Below are positions 1-7,659 of a stretch of DNA of 12,278 bases, piece after piece. The notes under the pieces were generated by a model. It ran no database searches and was not told the origin of the DNA. It worked only from the letters and a program-made list of their open reading frames with translations. The stretch is taken from assembly GCA_031266315.1 (NCBI GenBank), contig JAISBG010000495.1, positions 1 through 12,278 of the forward strand. The letters are read 5' to 3'. A program made the translations under genes and the position numbers. The stretch is from Planctomycetaceae bacterium (GTDB lineage: Bacteria; Planctomycetota; Planctomycetia; Pirellulales; Thermoguttaceae). Numbering within the stretch: position 1 is the first letter of the stretch; each line of letters begins with the position of its first letter.

Positions 1-166
1 TTATAAACGCGGAGGTTTAAATGACATTGATTAATAATACACAATATCCTTTCTCTCAAGAACAACGAAATTATTGACAAACTAATTACCAGCGATTCGT
101 AACCGTTCACGAAAAGTCAAAGTAAAGGTGAAGATATTATTATTCGTTTATTCGTTCATGATTCCT
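1..166. other. Left-edge stretch without a recognisable gene
   Basis: No convincing coding region lies here. Two plus-strand frames are open from the left edge and close within the first 34 bases; one reads YKRGGLNDID before a TAA at 32-34. Either could be the last residues of a gene that starts outside the window, but this is too short to judge. The rest is AT-rich, with TTATTCG repeated around 143-155. Confidence 0.3.
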
Positions 167-258
167 AAGTCCGTAGGACTTTAACATGGATAACCCCGTG
201 CAATCGCAACGCAGCACGGGATTAGGCAACCACCACAACCGGAACTACGTAGTAGTTC
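167..258. repeat. Cluster of three palindromes, two with GTA loops
   Basis: Three perfect hairpins lie in a row. AAGTCC (167-172) pairs with GGACTT (176-181) around a GTA loop. CCCGTGC (195-201) pairs with GCACGGG (214-220) around a 12-base loop. GAACTAC (242-248) pairs with GTAGTTC (252-258), again around GTA. No T-tract follows any of them, so a simple terminator is unlikely. The block has the look of an intergenic palindromic repeat, but it occurs once in this window, so repetition elsewhere is inference. Confidence 0.6.
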
Positions 259-268
259 AACAGAGAAA

Positions 269-294
269 ATTTCTGATTCTACCGTATTAGGTGT
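269..294 (-). repeat. Fragment of the beta-type repeat flank
   Basis: These 26 bases are identical to 11951-11976. At 11951 they begin the flank that leads into a hairpin-repeat unit; here the sequence stops after GTGT and no hairpin follows. The reverse complement of the same flank, in diverged form, lies beyond the hairpin pairs at 504-566 and 2274-2331. This looks like a decayed or truncated copy of the repeat family. Confidence 0.65.
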
Positions 295-360
295 TTCCTC
301 GAAATAGTAAAATCATTGGTAATATTTCAGCAGAATTTTCATTAAAAGTAAGCAATCATC

Positions 361-566
361 AGGTGAGCGATGTTTTGCTAAAACATCGCCGTCGGCATTA
401 GCCGACTGTGAATCAGATTAATGATGGCAAATGGTATTGCCAACCGTTTGGAGTCGAGTAAAACTCAACTGGCGCAACCGCCCAGCGGGCGGATTGCCCA
501 CCTCTTTCCGTGAATTTTCGTGTTTAAAACTTTTCAATGCTTGGATACCTAATCCGGTTGAATCAG
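361..566. repeat. Hairpin-repeat pair 1 (alpha unit + beta unit, inverted)
   Basis: Two related hairpin units face each other. The plus-oriented alpha unit starts AGGTGAGCGA at 361. Its first hairpin pairs GCGATGTTTT (367-376) with AAAACATCGC (380-389) around GCT. A second hairpin follows at 391-406 (GTCGGC, loop ATTA, GCCGAC), then a GAATCAGATTAATGATGGCA tail. The minus-oriented beta unit has its hairpin at 474-497, GCAACCGCCC with GGGCGG and TTGC, one unpaired base and an AGC loop (GCT on the other strand), ending GCCCACCT at 503. A beta flank reaches 566. The open frames across this element are not credible proteins. Confidence 0.85.
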
Positions 567-590
567 CAATTTTCGATAATTGACCTTTTT

Positions 591-635
591 TAAAAAACAA
601 CAACTCCCGACGCGGATAAACATGTCGGGAGTTGT
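591..635 (-). terminator. Rho-independent terminator of the DUF1559 gene
   Basis: Read on the minus strand, a perfect 12-bp stem forms between ACAACTCCCGAC (from 635 down to 624) and GTCGGGAGTTGT (611 down to 600), with a 12-base loop. It is followed by TG and a run of six T. It lies about 60 bases beyond the stop codon of the DUF1559 gene on the same strand, the expected place for an intrinsic terminator. Confidence 0.9.
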
Positions 636-696
636 CAAACTATTATCAGTCGTAAAACTGTACGACCAATCTATTTATTTTACACCTACACTTACT

Positions 697-1902
697 TTAT
701 TGAAGCGAAGCAGTTTCACCGCCGTTGCGGGTTCCTAATGCGCCCCAAATGCCGTGTCGTGATTTACCTGAAGTTAAAACACTATCATTCGTTGCTGCAG
801 TAGTATCCGGTTGAGTTGATGCATCAACTGTTTCTGAAATGAACCTAACAGGTCCATCTGCAAAAACTGCATTCACTCCGCCGGGATGGAACGAACTTGG
901 CGTAATAATTGCAGAATATAGTATATTTGTTGTTGAGTTGACACAAGAAGGAGCATTAGGCGGAAGAATCGTTACAAAACCGGTGTAAATTAATGCACCA
1001 TCCTGCCAACGCTTTCCAGATTCACCACTGATATCAGCATCAGCTACACCAGTAGTAATATTTGCACCTGTACCCTTAAAAGCAAGACAACCCGAAATTC
1101 CCGTAACACCGCTTGAAGCAGTAACAACGGCATCAGTTGAGATTCCCGCTACTCCTGCCGATGTACCGACGATACCTTGCCGAACTTGCCTGTTGTTTGT
1201 AGCAATACAACGTTCACTGGCAAGAATCGTGTTGGAAAGACCGTCTGTCAAACTGTGGAAACCATTCCACGCATGAATCGCAAACGCCCCACGATTCGCA
1301 TTGCAAATATTACCAGTAGCAGCTCCTACTGTTGGAATAGGGACATTAGTCAATACAGACGAATGCACCGGATAATCTCCGTAACACATACGATAATTGT
1401 TACGTGATACGTCATTTGATCCTTTTGACTTTCCACCGCCATCCGAAGGACAGAGCCATGGATCAAGCGAAGTTGCCATGTAAGAGGTAGAGGCAATAGT
1501 ATTAGCATCGCCTCCTGTACCCGCTGCAGTACCTGTCGTTAACGTTGTCGTGTTAAAGGTGAAGTAAAATCTTCCCGACGTCAACGAGTTGTACAATGCG
1601 GGTTGCTCAATAAAGGGCAACATCGCAATGAACCCGGAAATACGTCTACCAGTAGCACCAGTATTATCCGTTGCAGTTGCAACAAAGTCTTGTGCACCTG
1701 CCGGAATGGCACTGATGTAGGTATCGTGGTAATTGTGAACGGCGATACCAATTTGTTTAAGTTTGTTGATACACTGCATTCTACGTGCAGCTTCACGAGC
1801 CGCCTGAACGGCGGGGAGCAGTAACGCGATCAATACACCAATGATCGCAATCACCACAAGGAGTTCAACTAACGTGAACCCACGAAATTGTCTAATTTTC
1901 AT
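697..1902 (-). CDS. DUF1559 family type II/IV pseudopilin-like protein
   Basis: A 401-residue protein with a prepilin-type N terminus: a short basic leader MKIRQFRG, then [20 protein letters not shown]. The expected peptidase cut is after Gly8, leaving Phe9 at +1 and Glu13 at +5 of the mature protein; the hydrophobic helix leads into the DUF1559 hallmark [12 protein letters not shown]. The C-terminal part has the family signatures [12 protein letters not shown] (His339 onward) and [13 protein letters not shown] at the end. The frame is open further upstream to 1998, but the start at 1902 is preferred: it begins the leader directly and has AGGAG at a good distance. The family is very abundant in Planctomycetes; most members have no proven function and are thought to be surface or secretion-associated pseudopilins. 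Transcription ends at the terminator at 591-635. Confidence 0.95.
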   Translation of the reverse strand: MKIRQFRGFTLVELLVVIAIIGVLIALLLPAVQAAREAARRMQCINKLKQIGIAVHNYHDTYISAIPAGAQDFVATATDNTGATGRRISGFIAMLPFIEQPALYNSLTSGRFYFTFNTTTLTTGTAAGTGGDANTIASTSYMATSLDPWLCPSDGGGKSKGSNDVSRNNYRMCYGDYPVHSSVLTNVPIPTVGAATGNICNANRGAFAIHAWNGFHSLTDGLSNTILASERCIATNNRQVRQGIVGTSAGVAGISTDAVVTASSGVTGISGCLAFKGTGANITTGVADADISGESGKRWQDGALIYTGFVTILPPNAPSCVNSTTNILYSAIITPSSFHPGGVNAVFADGPVRFISETVDASTQPDTTAATNDSVLTSGKSRHGIWGALGTRNGGETASLQ

Positions 1903-1910
1903 TTTTTTTT

Positions 1911-1915
1911 CTCCT
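1911..1915 (-). promoter_or_regulatory. Ribosome binding site AGGAG for the DUF1559 gene
   Basis: On the minus strand AGGAG is followed by eight A residues and then the ATG at 1902. It is the only clear Shine-Dalgarno sequence in front of a gene in this window, and it decides for the 1902 start over the longer frame from 1998. Confidence 0.8.
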
Positions 1916-2135
1916 AATAGGTTAAAGTTAAAACTAGAAACAATTGCAATAAAATATGAAAAACCTAATAAGACCCCATTGTAATCGAACATCGCCAAAA
2001 AAGAAACAGGAAAACCTGAATTTTTTCCAAAATTTTACCTTTTTTTTCATTTTTCCGAAAAAAAATCCCCAATACACCGGAAATTACCCCAAGAATTGGG
2101 TGCAATCCTTGCTACAAACAATACCAAGACGACAA

Positions 2136-2331
2136 AAGGTGGGCAACCTTTTGTAGGTGGGCGACCTTTCGCTGAAAGGTCGCGTCGGCGTACTCGCCGA
2201 CAGTGAATCAGATTAATGATGGCAAAGTGAAGACTCAACCGGCGCGACCGCCCAGCGGGCGGATCGCCCACCTCTTTTCGCGTTTAAAACCAACTTTGTC
2301 AATGCTTGGACACCTAATACGGGAGAATCAG
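2136..2331. repeat. Hairpin-repeat pair 2 (alpha unit + beta unit, inverted)
   Basis: This is the best preserved pair. It is bounded by AGGTGGGCGA (2155-2164) and its exact reverse complement TCGCCCACCT (2264-2273). In the alpha unit GCGACCTTTC (2161-2170) pairs with GAAAGGTCGC (2174-2183) around GCT. A second hairpin abuts it at 2184-2201 (GTCGGCG, loop TACT, CGCCGAC), followed by the GAATCAGATTAATGATGGCA tail. The beta unit hairpin is at 2244-2267, with the same single-base bulge as in pair 1, and the beta flank runs to 2331. A partial extra start (AGGTGGGCAACC) at about 2137 looks like a local duplication. The element sits in the divergent gap between the DUF1559 and GH106 genes. Confidence 0.88.
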
Positions 2332-2483
2332 GATATGTAGCCCCTTGCAATTCTACTGGTTGTTGATATTGCTTAATTGTAATAACTTGGTAAAGTTAAG
2401 ATTTGGTAAAAGTGAGATTTGCCAAATATTTTCCATGATTAACTATTCACTTACAAAAATCCCCTCAACCCCTTTATTTTGCC

Positions 2484-5400
2484 ATGAAAGTAAAATTACT
2501 GTTGTTTGTCGTTGCTGTTTTGTTCTTGTTCAACATTCAGGTTTTAGCCCAAGATTCAAAACTCAATCCGATTACAAATCCGACATTGGACGAGTTGCGG
2601 AAAAATTTTGAGAATCCGCATCGTGATTTTAGTACGGGACCGCTTTGGACTTGGAATGACCGGTTGACCGACGAGCAAGTTCGCGGCACGCTTCGCGATC
2701 TCGCCGGTCAACATGTGAAACAAGTTTGGGTTCACCCGCGACCCGGTTTGATGACACCGTATCTTTCGGACGAATGGTTTGCACGTTGGAAAACGGCATT
2801 GGACGAAGCGGAAAAACTTGATATGAATGTTTGGATTTATGACGAAAATTCGTATCCGAGCGGATTTGCCGGCGGTTTTGTTCCAGAAGCGTTGCCGGAT
2901 TCTCGCGGAATGGGATTGAAATTTGAGGAAGTTGAAAAACTTGATCAATGGGATAAAAATATCTGGTACGTTTTTTGTCCGCAAGATATTTTACATAATA
3001 TTTTACAAAATATTTTACAAGAAAATTCGCAAGAGAATCCGCAGGACAAAGATTTTTCGTATAAAAATATTACCGCCGAATCCAAAGCTGCCGAAAAACT
3101 CGAACCTCTACCCAACGGCAAAAAATATCTGCTCGCAAAAATTCAATACACACCGCAAGGCGGTTGGTTCGGCGGGAAATGGTATGTTGACCTTTTGAAA
3201 AAAGGTGTTACGGAAAAGTTTCTTGATATTACGTTGGACGTTTATAAAAATGTGCCGGAAATTCAGAAACAATTCGGTAAACGTGTTCCCGGAATTTTTA
3301 CCGACGAACCACATCCCGCCGGTTCTTATGTCGGAACGTGGATTACTTGGAACGAGGAAATACCGGAGTTGTTTGAAAAACGTTTCGGTTATTCCCTGAT
3401 TGATAATCTGCCGTCGTTGTCAAAAAATATCGGCGACTGGAAGAAAATACGTCACAATTATCATCAATTGATTCTCGACTTGTTTGTTGAACGTTGGGCG
3501 AAACCGTATTTTGAACGTTGCGAAAAATACGGTCTGGAATTTACGGGACATTATTGGGAACACGGTTGGCCCAACACATCGCACGGTCCCGACAATATGG
3601 CAATGTACGCTTGGCATCAACGTCCGGCGATTGGTTTGTTGATGAATAATTACAACGATAATTCACCAAACGCCCAATTCGGTAACGTCCGCAGTGTGAA
3701 GGAGTTGGCATCGATTGCGAATCAAATGGGACATTCGCGGACACTTTCGGAGAATTACGGAGCGGGCGGTTGGGATATTCGTTTTGAAGATTTAAAACGG
3801 CTCGGCGATTGGTCTTACGCGTTGGGCGTCAACACGAACAACGAGCATTTATCTTACGTAACAATTAAAGGCGCACGAAAACGCGACCACCCGCAATCAT
3901 TTTCGTATCACGCTTCATGGTTTGAAGGCTATCATGTTCTTGCGGATTATTTCACGAGATTATCGTACATGCTTTCTCAAGGTCGGCAAAAAAGCCGTGT
4001 TGTAATTATTGAACCGACAACAACCGCATGGATGTATCAAGGCGATCCGAAACTCAATGAAATTGGTCAATCATTCACCGATTTTTTAACATCAATGGAA
4101 AGAGTCCGGTCTGTCCATCATGCCAAACCCGAATACGATCTTGCTTCGGAAGATATTATTAAACGTTTCGGAAAAGTGGACGGAAAATATTTTATCATCG
4201 GTCAGGCAATCTATGAAAAAGTGATCTTGCCGCCAATGATGGAAAACCTGAATCAGTCAACTTTGGATATTTTGGCACAGTATAGTGAAAGTGATGGTAC
4301 AATAATTTGTACGGGAACTGTTCCAACATATATTGACGGTTGTAAAGTAAACAATAAATCTGACTCTAAAAATGCAACACTTATTAAAAAATTATCGGAA
4401 CGTTACGGCTCAGTTAAAAAAACAGTTTCTGAGGTAGTTGCAGAGGTCAGTGTTTTATCTGAACAACGGCGTGATGATTATTTTCGATTGAGGACAGACG
4501 ACGAATCTGCTTCGTCGGTTTTCTTTCATCGCCGACAACTAGATGATTGCGATATTGTTTTTATTTGTAATACAAATCTCACGAAGACGGCAAAAGGTGA
4601 TATTGATGTTATTCACAATCAAATTGAAGAATGGGATTTAGTGACAGGCGAAATAAGACCGCTCAATTTGTCGTTAGGAGGATTGGTCCGTATGCCCCAT
4701 ATTCACTATTTTTATAAATTTGAACTACCTCCGGCAGGAAGTGTTCTTTTGGTGCTTTCAGAAAAAACCGGTATAAAAAGGAAAGAAATCGAAACAAATA
4801 AAGACGAGAAATCTTCACCAATATCGAAAGAAGTTAAACCGCCGACGAACCCATTAAAGCAGCAACGGTTTGATTCTTTGATTATTAAAGATAATTTTGA
4901 TGCAAAAACTCAAAAAAACATCACTCCAATACCTGCGTTGAATTCTGAAACGAAAGTTCGTCGTCTTGAGGACAATGTTTTGACGTTGGATTATGTTGAT
5001 GTGAAGGTTGGCGATGAGGAGCGGAAAGATATTTACGCTTGGGCGGCAAACCGTTTTGTGTTTCAAAAACATGGCATGACAGCCGGCAATCCTTGGGATA
5101 ATCAAGTTCAGTTTAAAGATGAATTGATTACGAAAAAATTCCCGGAAAAGAGCGGTTTTGAAGCAGCCTATCATTTTACGTTGCGTGAATCAATTCCAAA
5201 TAATCTTGCAATTGTGATTGAACGTCCCGATTTGTACAAAATTTATTGTAATGACAAAGAAGTCAACGCAATTTCGGGCGCGTGGTGGCTTGATAAATCG
5301 TTTGGTAAAATTGATTTGTCCGGTGTTGCGAAAATCGGTGAGAACAACGTCAAAATTGTTGCGCAATCGATGACGATTGAACATGAACTTGAACCGGCTT

Positions 5401-6482
5401 ATTTGCTTGGCGATTTTTCGTTGCAAAATGCGGAAAAGGGATTTATTGTAGTTCCTCCGCAGGAATTGTCAATAAATTCGTCTGAAGTTTCCAAAACTTC
5501 CCGTCACAACGAAGAACTTGAACGTGTTGCGTGGCTTTCGGCGGGAGTTGGTTTTCGTCCCAATAAACCGGCAATGGCTGATCGTTCACCGACATTGGAA
5601 TTTGATTTTGGTCGGGAACAAAAAGTTGATGCGATTCGGATTTGGAATTATAACGAACAAAATTTGAAACAACGCGGTGTGAAAACGGTTGAGATTAGCG
5701 GTCTCGGTAAAGTTGATTTACCGATAGGCGACGGTTCGTCTCATGAATTATCGTTTCCGTCTCCGCAAACGTTAAAAACAATTTCGTTCAAAATTCTCTC
5801 AAATCATAACGGCGTAACCTATCCGATTCCCGAAAACGTCCAACCGAAAGACAATGGTTTTGTCGGACTGGCGGAAGTTCAATTTTTGACGAAGGAAAAC
5901 GGTGAACTTACGTTGATTAATAATGTTATCGCCAATGCGTCGAGCGAGTTGGTGATTGATTCTCACAACCGCAAGGCGATATATCTTATTGACAATAGCG
6001 GTTTCGATTCGATCAAATCGGCGTGGAATCAACAAGGGATGCCGTTTTATTCGGGCAAGGTTGAATATTCAAAGACGTTTGAAATTGAGAAAATTGATTC
6101 GTCGAAAAAATATATGGTACAAATTTCAGCAAAATTTCCGTACACTAAGATAAATTCGGGCTGGTACGGTTCGACGGCACAAATTGTGGTCAATGGTCAA
6201 TCGGCAGGATTTGCGATTTCCACACCGTATGGTGCTGACATTACGAAATTTATCAAGAGCGGGAAAAATGAGGTTGCGGTAATTATTTATGGAACGCCGA
6301 AAAATCTATTGGGTCCGCATCACGCCGGAACATTGCGCGGCAGTGCGTGGCCCAACGCCTTCCACCGCGCCCCCGAACACCAACCAAACGGCGCAGCCTA
6401 TGATACAATCGGTTACGGGTTATTTGAACCGTCCGGATTGTTTTGTTGGGAATTAGAAGAGGTTGTGGGGTTTGGATTTTAG
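2484..6482 (+). CDS. Secreted GH106-type alpha-L-rhamnosidase-like glycoside hydrolase
   Basis: A 1332-residue exported protein. Residues 1-22 form a signal peptide (Lys2, Lys4, a Leu/Val/Phe core, VLA before Gln23). The catalytic part opens with PLWTWNDRLTDEQV (from Pro53), then a strand ending VWVHPRPG and NVWIYDENSYPSG (Asp120, Glu121), the pattern of GH106 enzymes, which remove alpha-L-rhamnose from plant or algal polysaccharides and glycosides. Candidate acidic catalytic residues are Glu275 in FTDEPHP and Glu423 in LSENYGAGG; this is inferred from strand position, not alignment. A Lys/Glu/Pro-rich linker covers about 762-795. Beta-sandwich regions follow, ending in a GH2-like jelly-roll (about 1190-1300) with WYGSTAQIVVNG. 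It is somewhat long for the family, partly through an insert of 12-bp repeats near residue 170. No clear Shine-Dalgarno precedes the ATG. The family assignment is firmer than the exact substrate. Confidence 0.8.
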   Translation: MKVKLLLFVVAVLFLFNIQVLAQDSKLNPITNPTLDELRKNFENPHRDFSTGPLWTWNDRLTDEQVRGTLRDLAGQHVKQVWVHPRPGLMTPYLSDEWFARWKTALDEAEKLDMNVWIYDENSYPSGFAGGFVPEALPDSRGMGLKFEEVEKLDQWDKNIWYVFCPQDILHNILQNILQENSQENPQDKDFSYKNITAESKAAEKLEPLPNGKKYLLAKIQYTPQGGWFGGKWYVDLLKKGVTEKFLDITLDVYKNVPEIQKQFGKRVPGIFTDEPHPAGSYVGTWITWNEEIPELFEKRFGYSLIDNLPSLSKNIGDWKKIRHNYHQLILDLFVERWAKPYFERCEKYGLEFTGHYWEHGWPNTSHGPDNMAMYAWHQRPAIGLLMNNYNDNSPNAQFGNVRSVKELASIANQMGHSRTLSENYGAGGWDIRFEDLKRLGDWSYALGVNTNNEHLSYVTIKGARKRDHPQSFSYHASWFEGYHVLADYFTRLSYMLSQGRQKSRVVIIEPTTTAWMYQGDPKLNEIGQSFTDFLTSMERVRSVHHAKPEYDLASEDIIKRFGKVDGKYFIIGQAIYEKVILPPMMENLNQSTLDILAQYSESDGTIICTGTVPTYIDGCKVNNKSDSKNATLIKKLSERYGSVKKTVSEVVAEVSVLSEQRRDDYFRLRTDDESASSVFFHRRQLDDCDIVFICNTNLTKTAKGDIDVIHNQIEEWDLVTGEIRPLNLSLGGLVRMPHIHYFYKFELPPAGSVLLVLSEKTGIKRKEIETNKDEKSSPISKEVKPPTNPLKQQRFDSLIIKDNFDAKTQKNITPIPALNSETKVRRLEDNVLTLDYVDVKVGDEERKDIYAWAANRFVFQKHGMTAGNPWDNQVQFKDELITKKFPEKSGFEAAYHFTLRESIPNNLAIVIERPDLYKIYCNDKEVNAISGAWWLDKSFGKIDLSGVAKIGENNVKIVAQSMTIEHELEPAYLLGDFSLQNAEKGFIVVPPQELSINSSEVSKTSRHNEELERVAWLSAGVGFRPNKPAMADRSPTLEFDFGREQKVDAIRIWNYNEQNLKQRGVKTVEISGLGKVDLPIGDGSSHELSFPSPQTLKTISFKILSNHNGVTYPIPENVQPKDNGFVGLAEVQFLTKENGELTLINNVIANASSELVIDSHNRKAIYLIDNSGFDSIKSAWNQQGMPFYSGKVEYSKTFEIEKIDSSKKYMVQISAKFPYTKINSGWYGSTAQIVVNGQSAGFAISTPYGADITKFIKSGKNEVAVIIYGTPKNLLGPHHAGTLRGSAWPNAFHRAPEHQPNGAAYDTIGYGLFEPSGLFCWELEEVVGFGF
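2974..3045 (+). repeat. In-frame 12-bp tandem repeat within the GH106-like gene
   Basis: Six consecutive 12-base units: TTTGTCCGCAAG, ATATTTTACATA, ATATTTTACAAA, ATATTTTACAAG, AAAATTCGCAAG and AGAATCCGCAGG. The middle three are nearly identical; the outer ones have diverged. Because the period is a multiple of three, the frame is kept, and the product is the low-complexity stretch ILHNILQNILQENSQENPQ. It probably forms a surface loop insertion between structural elements of the catalytic part. Confidence 0.85.
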
Positions 6483-6555
6483 GCAATTATACTATGTTAG
6501 GGTTTTATTCGGTATTTTTTCAAGTTTCTAAATAATTATTTTCTGGATTGATCTG

Positions 6556-6770
6556 AAAAACCGAATAGCCCGACAACATGGTTTTATTTTCGTAACCGCA
6601 GGTCTTTGACCTGCGGTTACAAACCAATGAAACCATTGCCCGAAGAGCAGGATTTTAAGCCGTTGCCGTGTTAAGTTCTGCCTTTCAGGCAGTCGGCTGT
6701 TTAGTGTTACACCGCAGGACAAAGACCTGCGGTTATGAAAATTAAACCCTATCGGGCTATTCCGCTTTTT
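6556..6770. repeat. Palindromic MITE-like block between convergent genes
   Basis: GAATAGCCCGA at 6563-6573 has its exact reverse complement at 6752-6762, with A-rich sequence outside the left end and T-rich outside the right. Inside each end lies a second inverted match. The left copy is itself a perfect hairpin: GTAACCGCAGGTC (6592-6604), loop TTT, GACCTGCGGTTAC (6608-6620). The right copy is a shorter one, ACCGCAGG (6711-6718) with CCTGCGGT (6726-6733). A third hairpin, CTGCCT / TTC / AGGCAG, lies at 6678-6692. The ends therefore form an imperfect terminal inverted repeat of nearly 60 bases around a core with no gene. It may also stop transcription from both sides. Confidence 0.7.
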
Positions 6771-6895
6771 GTACCTATTAAGTAAAAGTAAATAGTTATG
6801 ACAACTTTTAACAAAAATTACACTGAATCGTTATAAAAATACCAATTTTATGACTAACACAGTATAATAACCGCCCCAAAGGTTGGCAATCATTA

Positions 6896-7309
6896 TCAAA
6901 AAATCAGTACAAATGTTCCCAATGTTATCAAAATTCCTCCGATAATTGTTTTCACAGTTATTGTTTCTTTCAGCACAACGAAAGCCAAAATCATACCGAT
7001 AACGATACTGAATTTATCAATTGGTATTACTTTTGACGCTTCGCCAATCTGCAACGCTTTGTAATAGCAAAGCCATGATAATCCGGTTGTTATGCCGGAC
7101 AAGATTAAAAATAGTAAACTTTTGTAACCGATATTTGTGATCTCATAATGTTTTCCTGTTGCAAAAACAACCGCACAGGTCATTATCAAAACAACACCGG
7201 TACGAATTGCGGTTGCCAGATTTGAGTTTACGTTCTCAATACCGATTTTCGCCAATATGGAAGTCAATGCCGCAAATAACGCAGAAAGTAATGCCAATAA
7301 TGCCCACAT
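6896..7309 (-). CDS. Half-size EamA/DMT family transporter
   Basis: A 137-residue, almost wholly hydrophobic inner-membrane protein matching one EamA domain. Five membrane segments can be placed at about 2-21, 33-50, 63-86, 96-114 and 117-137. The family pattern is seen in GLSWLCYYKALQIGEASKV (from about residue 76) and PIDKFSIVIGMILAFVVLKE (from Pro96). Most EamA transporters are about 300 residues with two such domains in tandem; single-domain members of about 140 residues are known and are expected to pair up in the membrane. The family exports metabolites such as amino acids or related compounds, but the substrate cannot be read from this sequence. No Shine-Dalgarno is visible. It is convergent with the GH106-like gene and divergent from the dehydratase-like gene, so context gives no hint of its cargo. 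Confidence 0.87.
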   Translation of the reverse strand: MWALLALLSALFAALTSILAKIGIENVNSNLATAIRTGVVLIMTCAVVFATGKHYEITNIGYKSLLFLILSGITTGLSWLCYYKALQIGEASKVIPIDKFSIVIGMILAFVVLKETITVKTIIGGILITLGTFVLIF

Positions 7310-7444
7310 GATTTTATTTTAGTAATTTTAATTAAACTGATCACGTAAAAAATGGTTTCGCGAAATTTCATGTTATTTCTTTGTAATTATTCAGTAGAAT
7401 TTTCATATTTTAATACGAAAAATTGGTAGGCAATTTATCAAAAA

Positions 7445-7490
7445 CTTCGCTGAAGAGTCGCGCCGATTGACTCGGCATTGACACGAGAAT
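7445..7490 (+). repeat. Degenerate hairpin-repeat unit
   Basis: CTTC (7445-7448), loop GCT, GAAG (7452-7455) is followed by GAGTCGC and a second hairpin, GCCGA (7462-7466), loop TTGAC, TCGGC (7472-7476), then GAATCAC. This is the two-hairpin order of the alpha units with a shortened first stem. The sequence before it (about 7387-7442, CAGTAGAATTTTCAT and GGCAATTTATCA) resembles 328-360, which lies before the alpha unit at 361. It fills the gap between the EamA gene and the divergent dehydratase-like gene; nothing else recognisable lies between 7310 and 7659. Confidence 0.55.
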
Positions 7491-7659
7491 CACTATAACA
7501 CGGTGTCCGGTTTTTATCAATATATTGTTGATATTCTTGACATGTTATCGGATATTGATAAGATTGTATAATCACCGTTTGGGCGGTTGTATGAGCGATA
7601 CTTAATCGTGACGTTATCAATTATTCTTTTCAATTTCCGTTCAAGATTTATTTGAGTTT

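Noticed and set aside
418..603. 61-residue minus-strand open frame starting MLFFKKGQLSKIADSTG
   Set aside because: It runs through hairpin-repeat pair 1 and its beta flank; its GNPPAGRLRQLS segment is a translation of the repeat hairpin. The DUF1559 terminator overlaps its start.
1903..1998. N-terminal extension of the DUF1559 protein by 32 residues
   Set aside because: It would bury the prepilin leader behind a second hydrophobic segment. The AGGAG before the ATG at 1902 and the normal leader length favour the shorter form.
2047..2271. 74-residue minus-strand open frame
   Set aside because: It is a translation of hairpin-repeat pair 2, with the same PPAGRSRRLS and CRRVRRRDLSA peptides that arise from other copies of the repeat.
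2155..2273. Riboswitch or leader RNA for the GH106-like gene
   Set aside because: The same structure occurs in convergent gaps and in both orientations elsewhere in the window, so its position before this gene is not informative.
7438..7620. 60-residue minus-strand open frame upstream of the dehydratase-like gene
   Set aside because: It overlaps the degenerate hairpin unit, shows no recognisable motif and has a composition typical of random AT-rich sequence.
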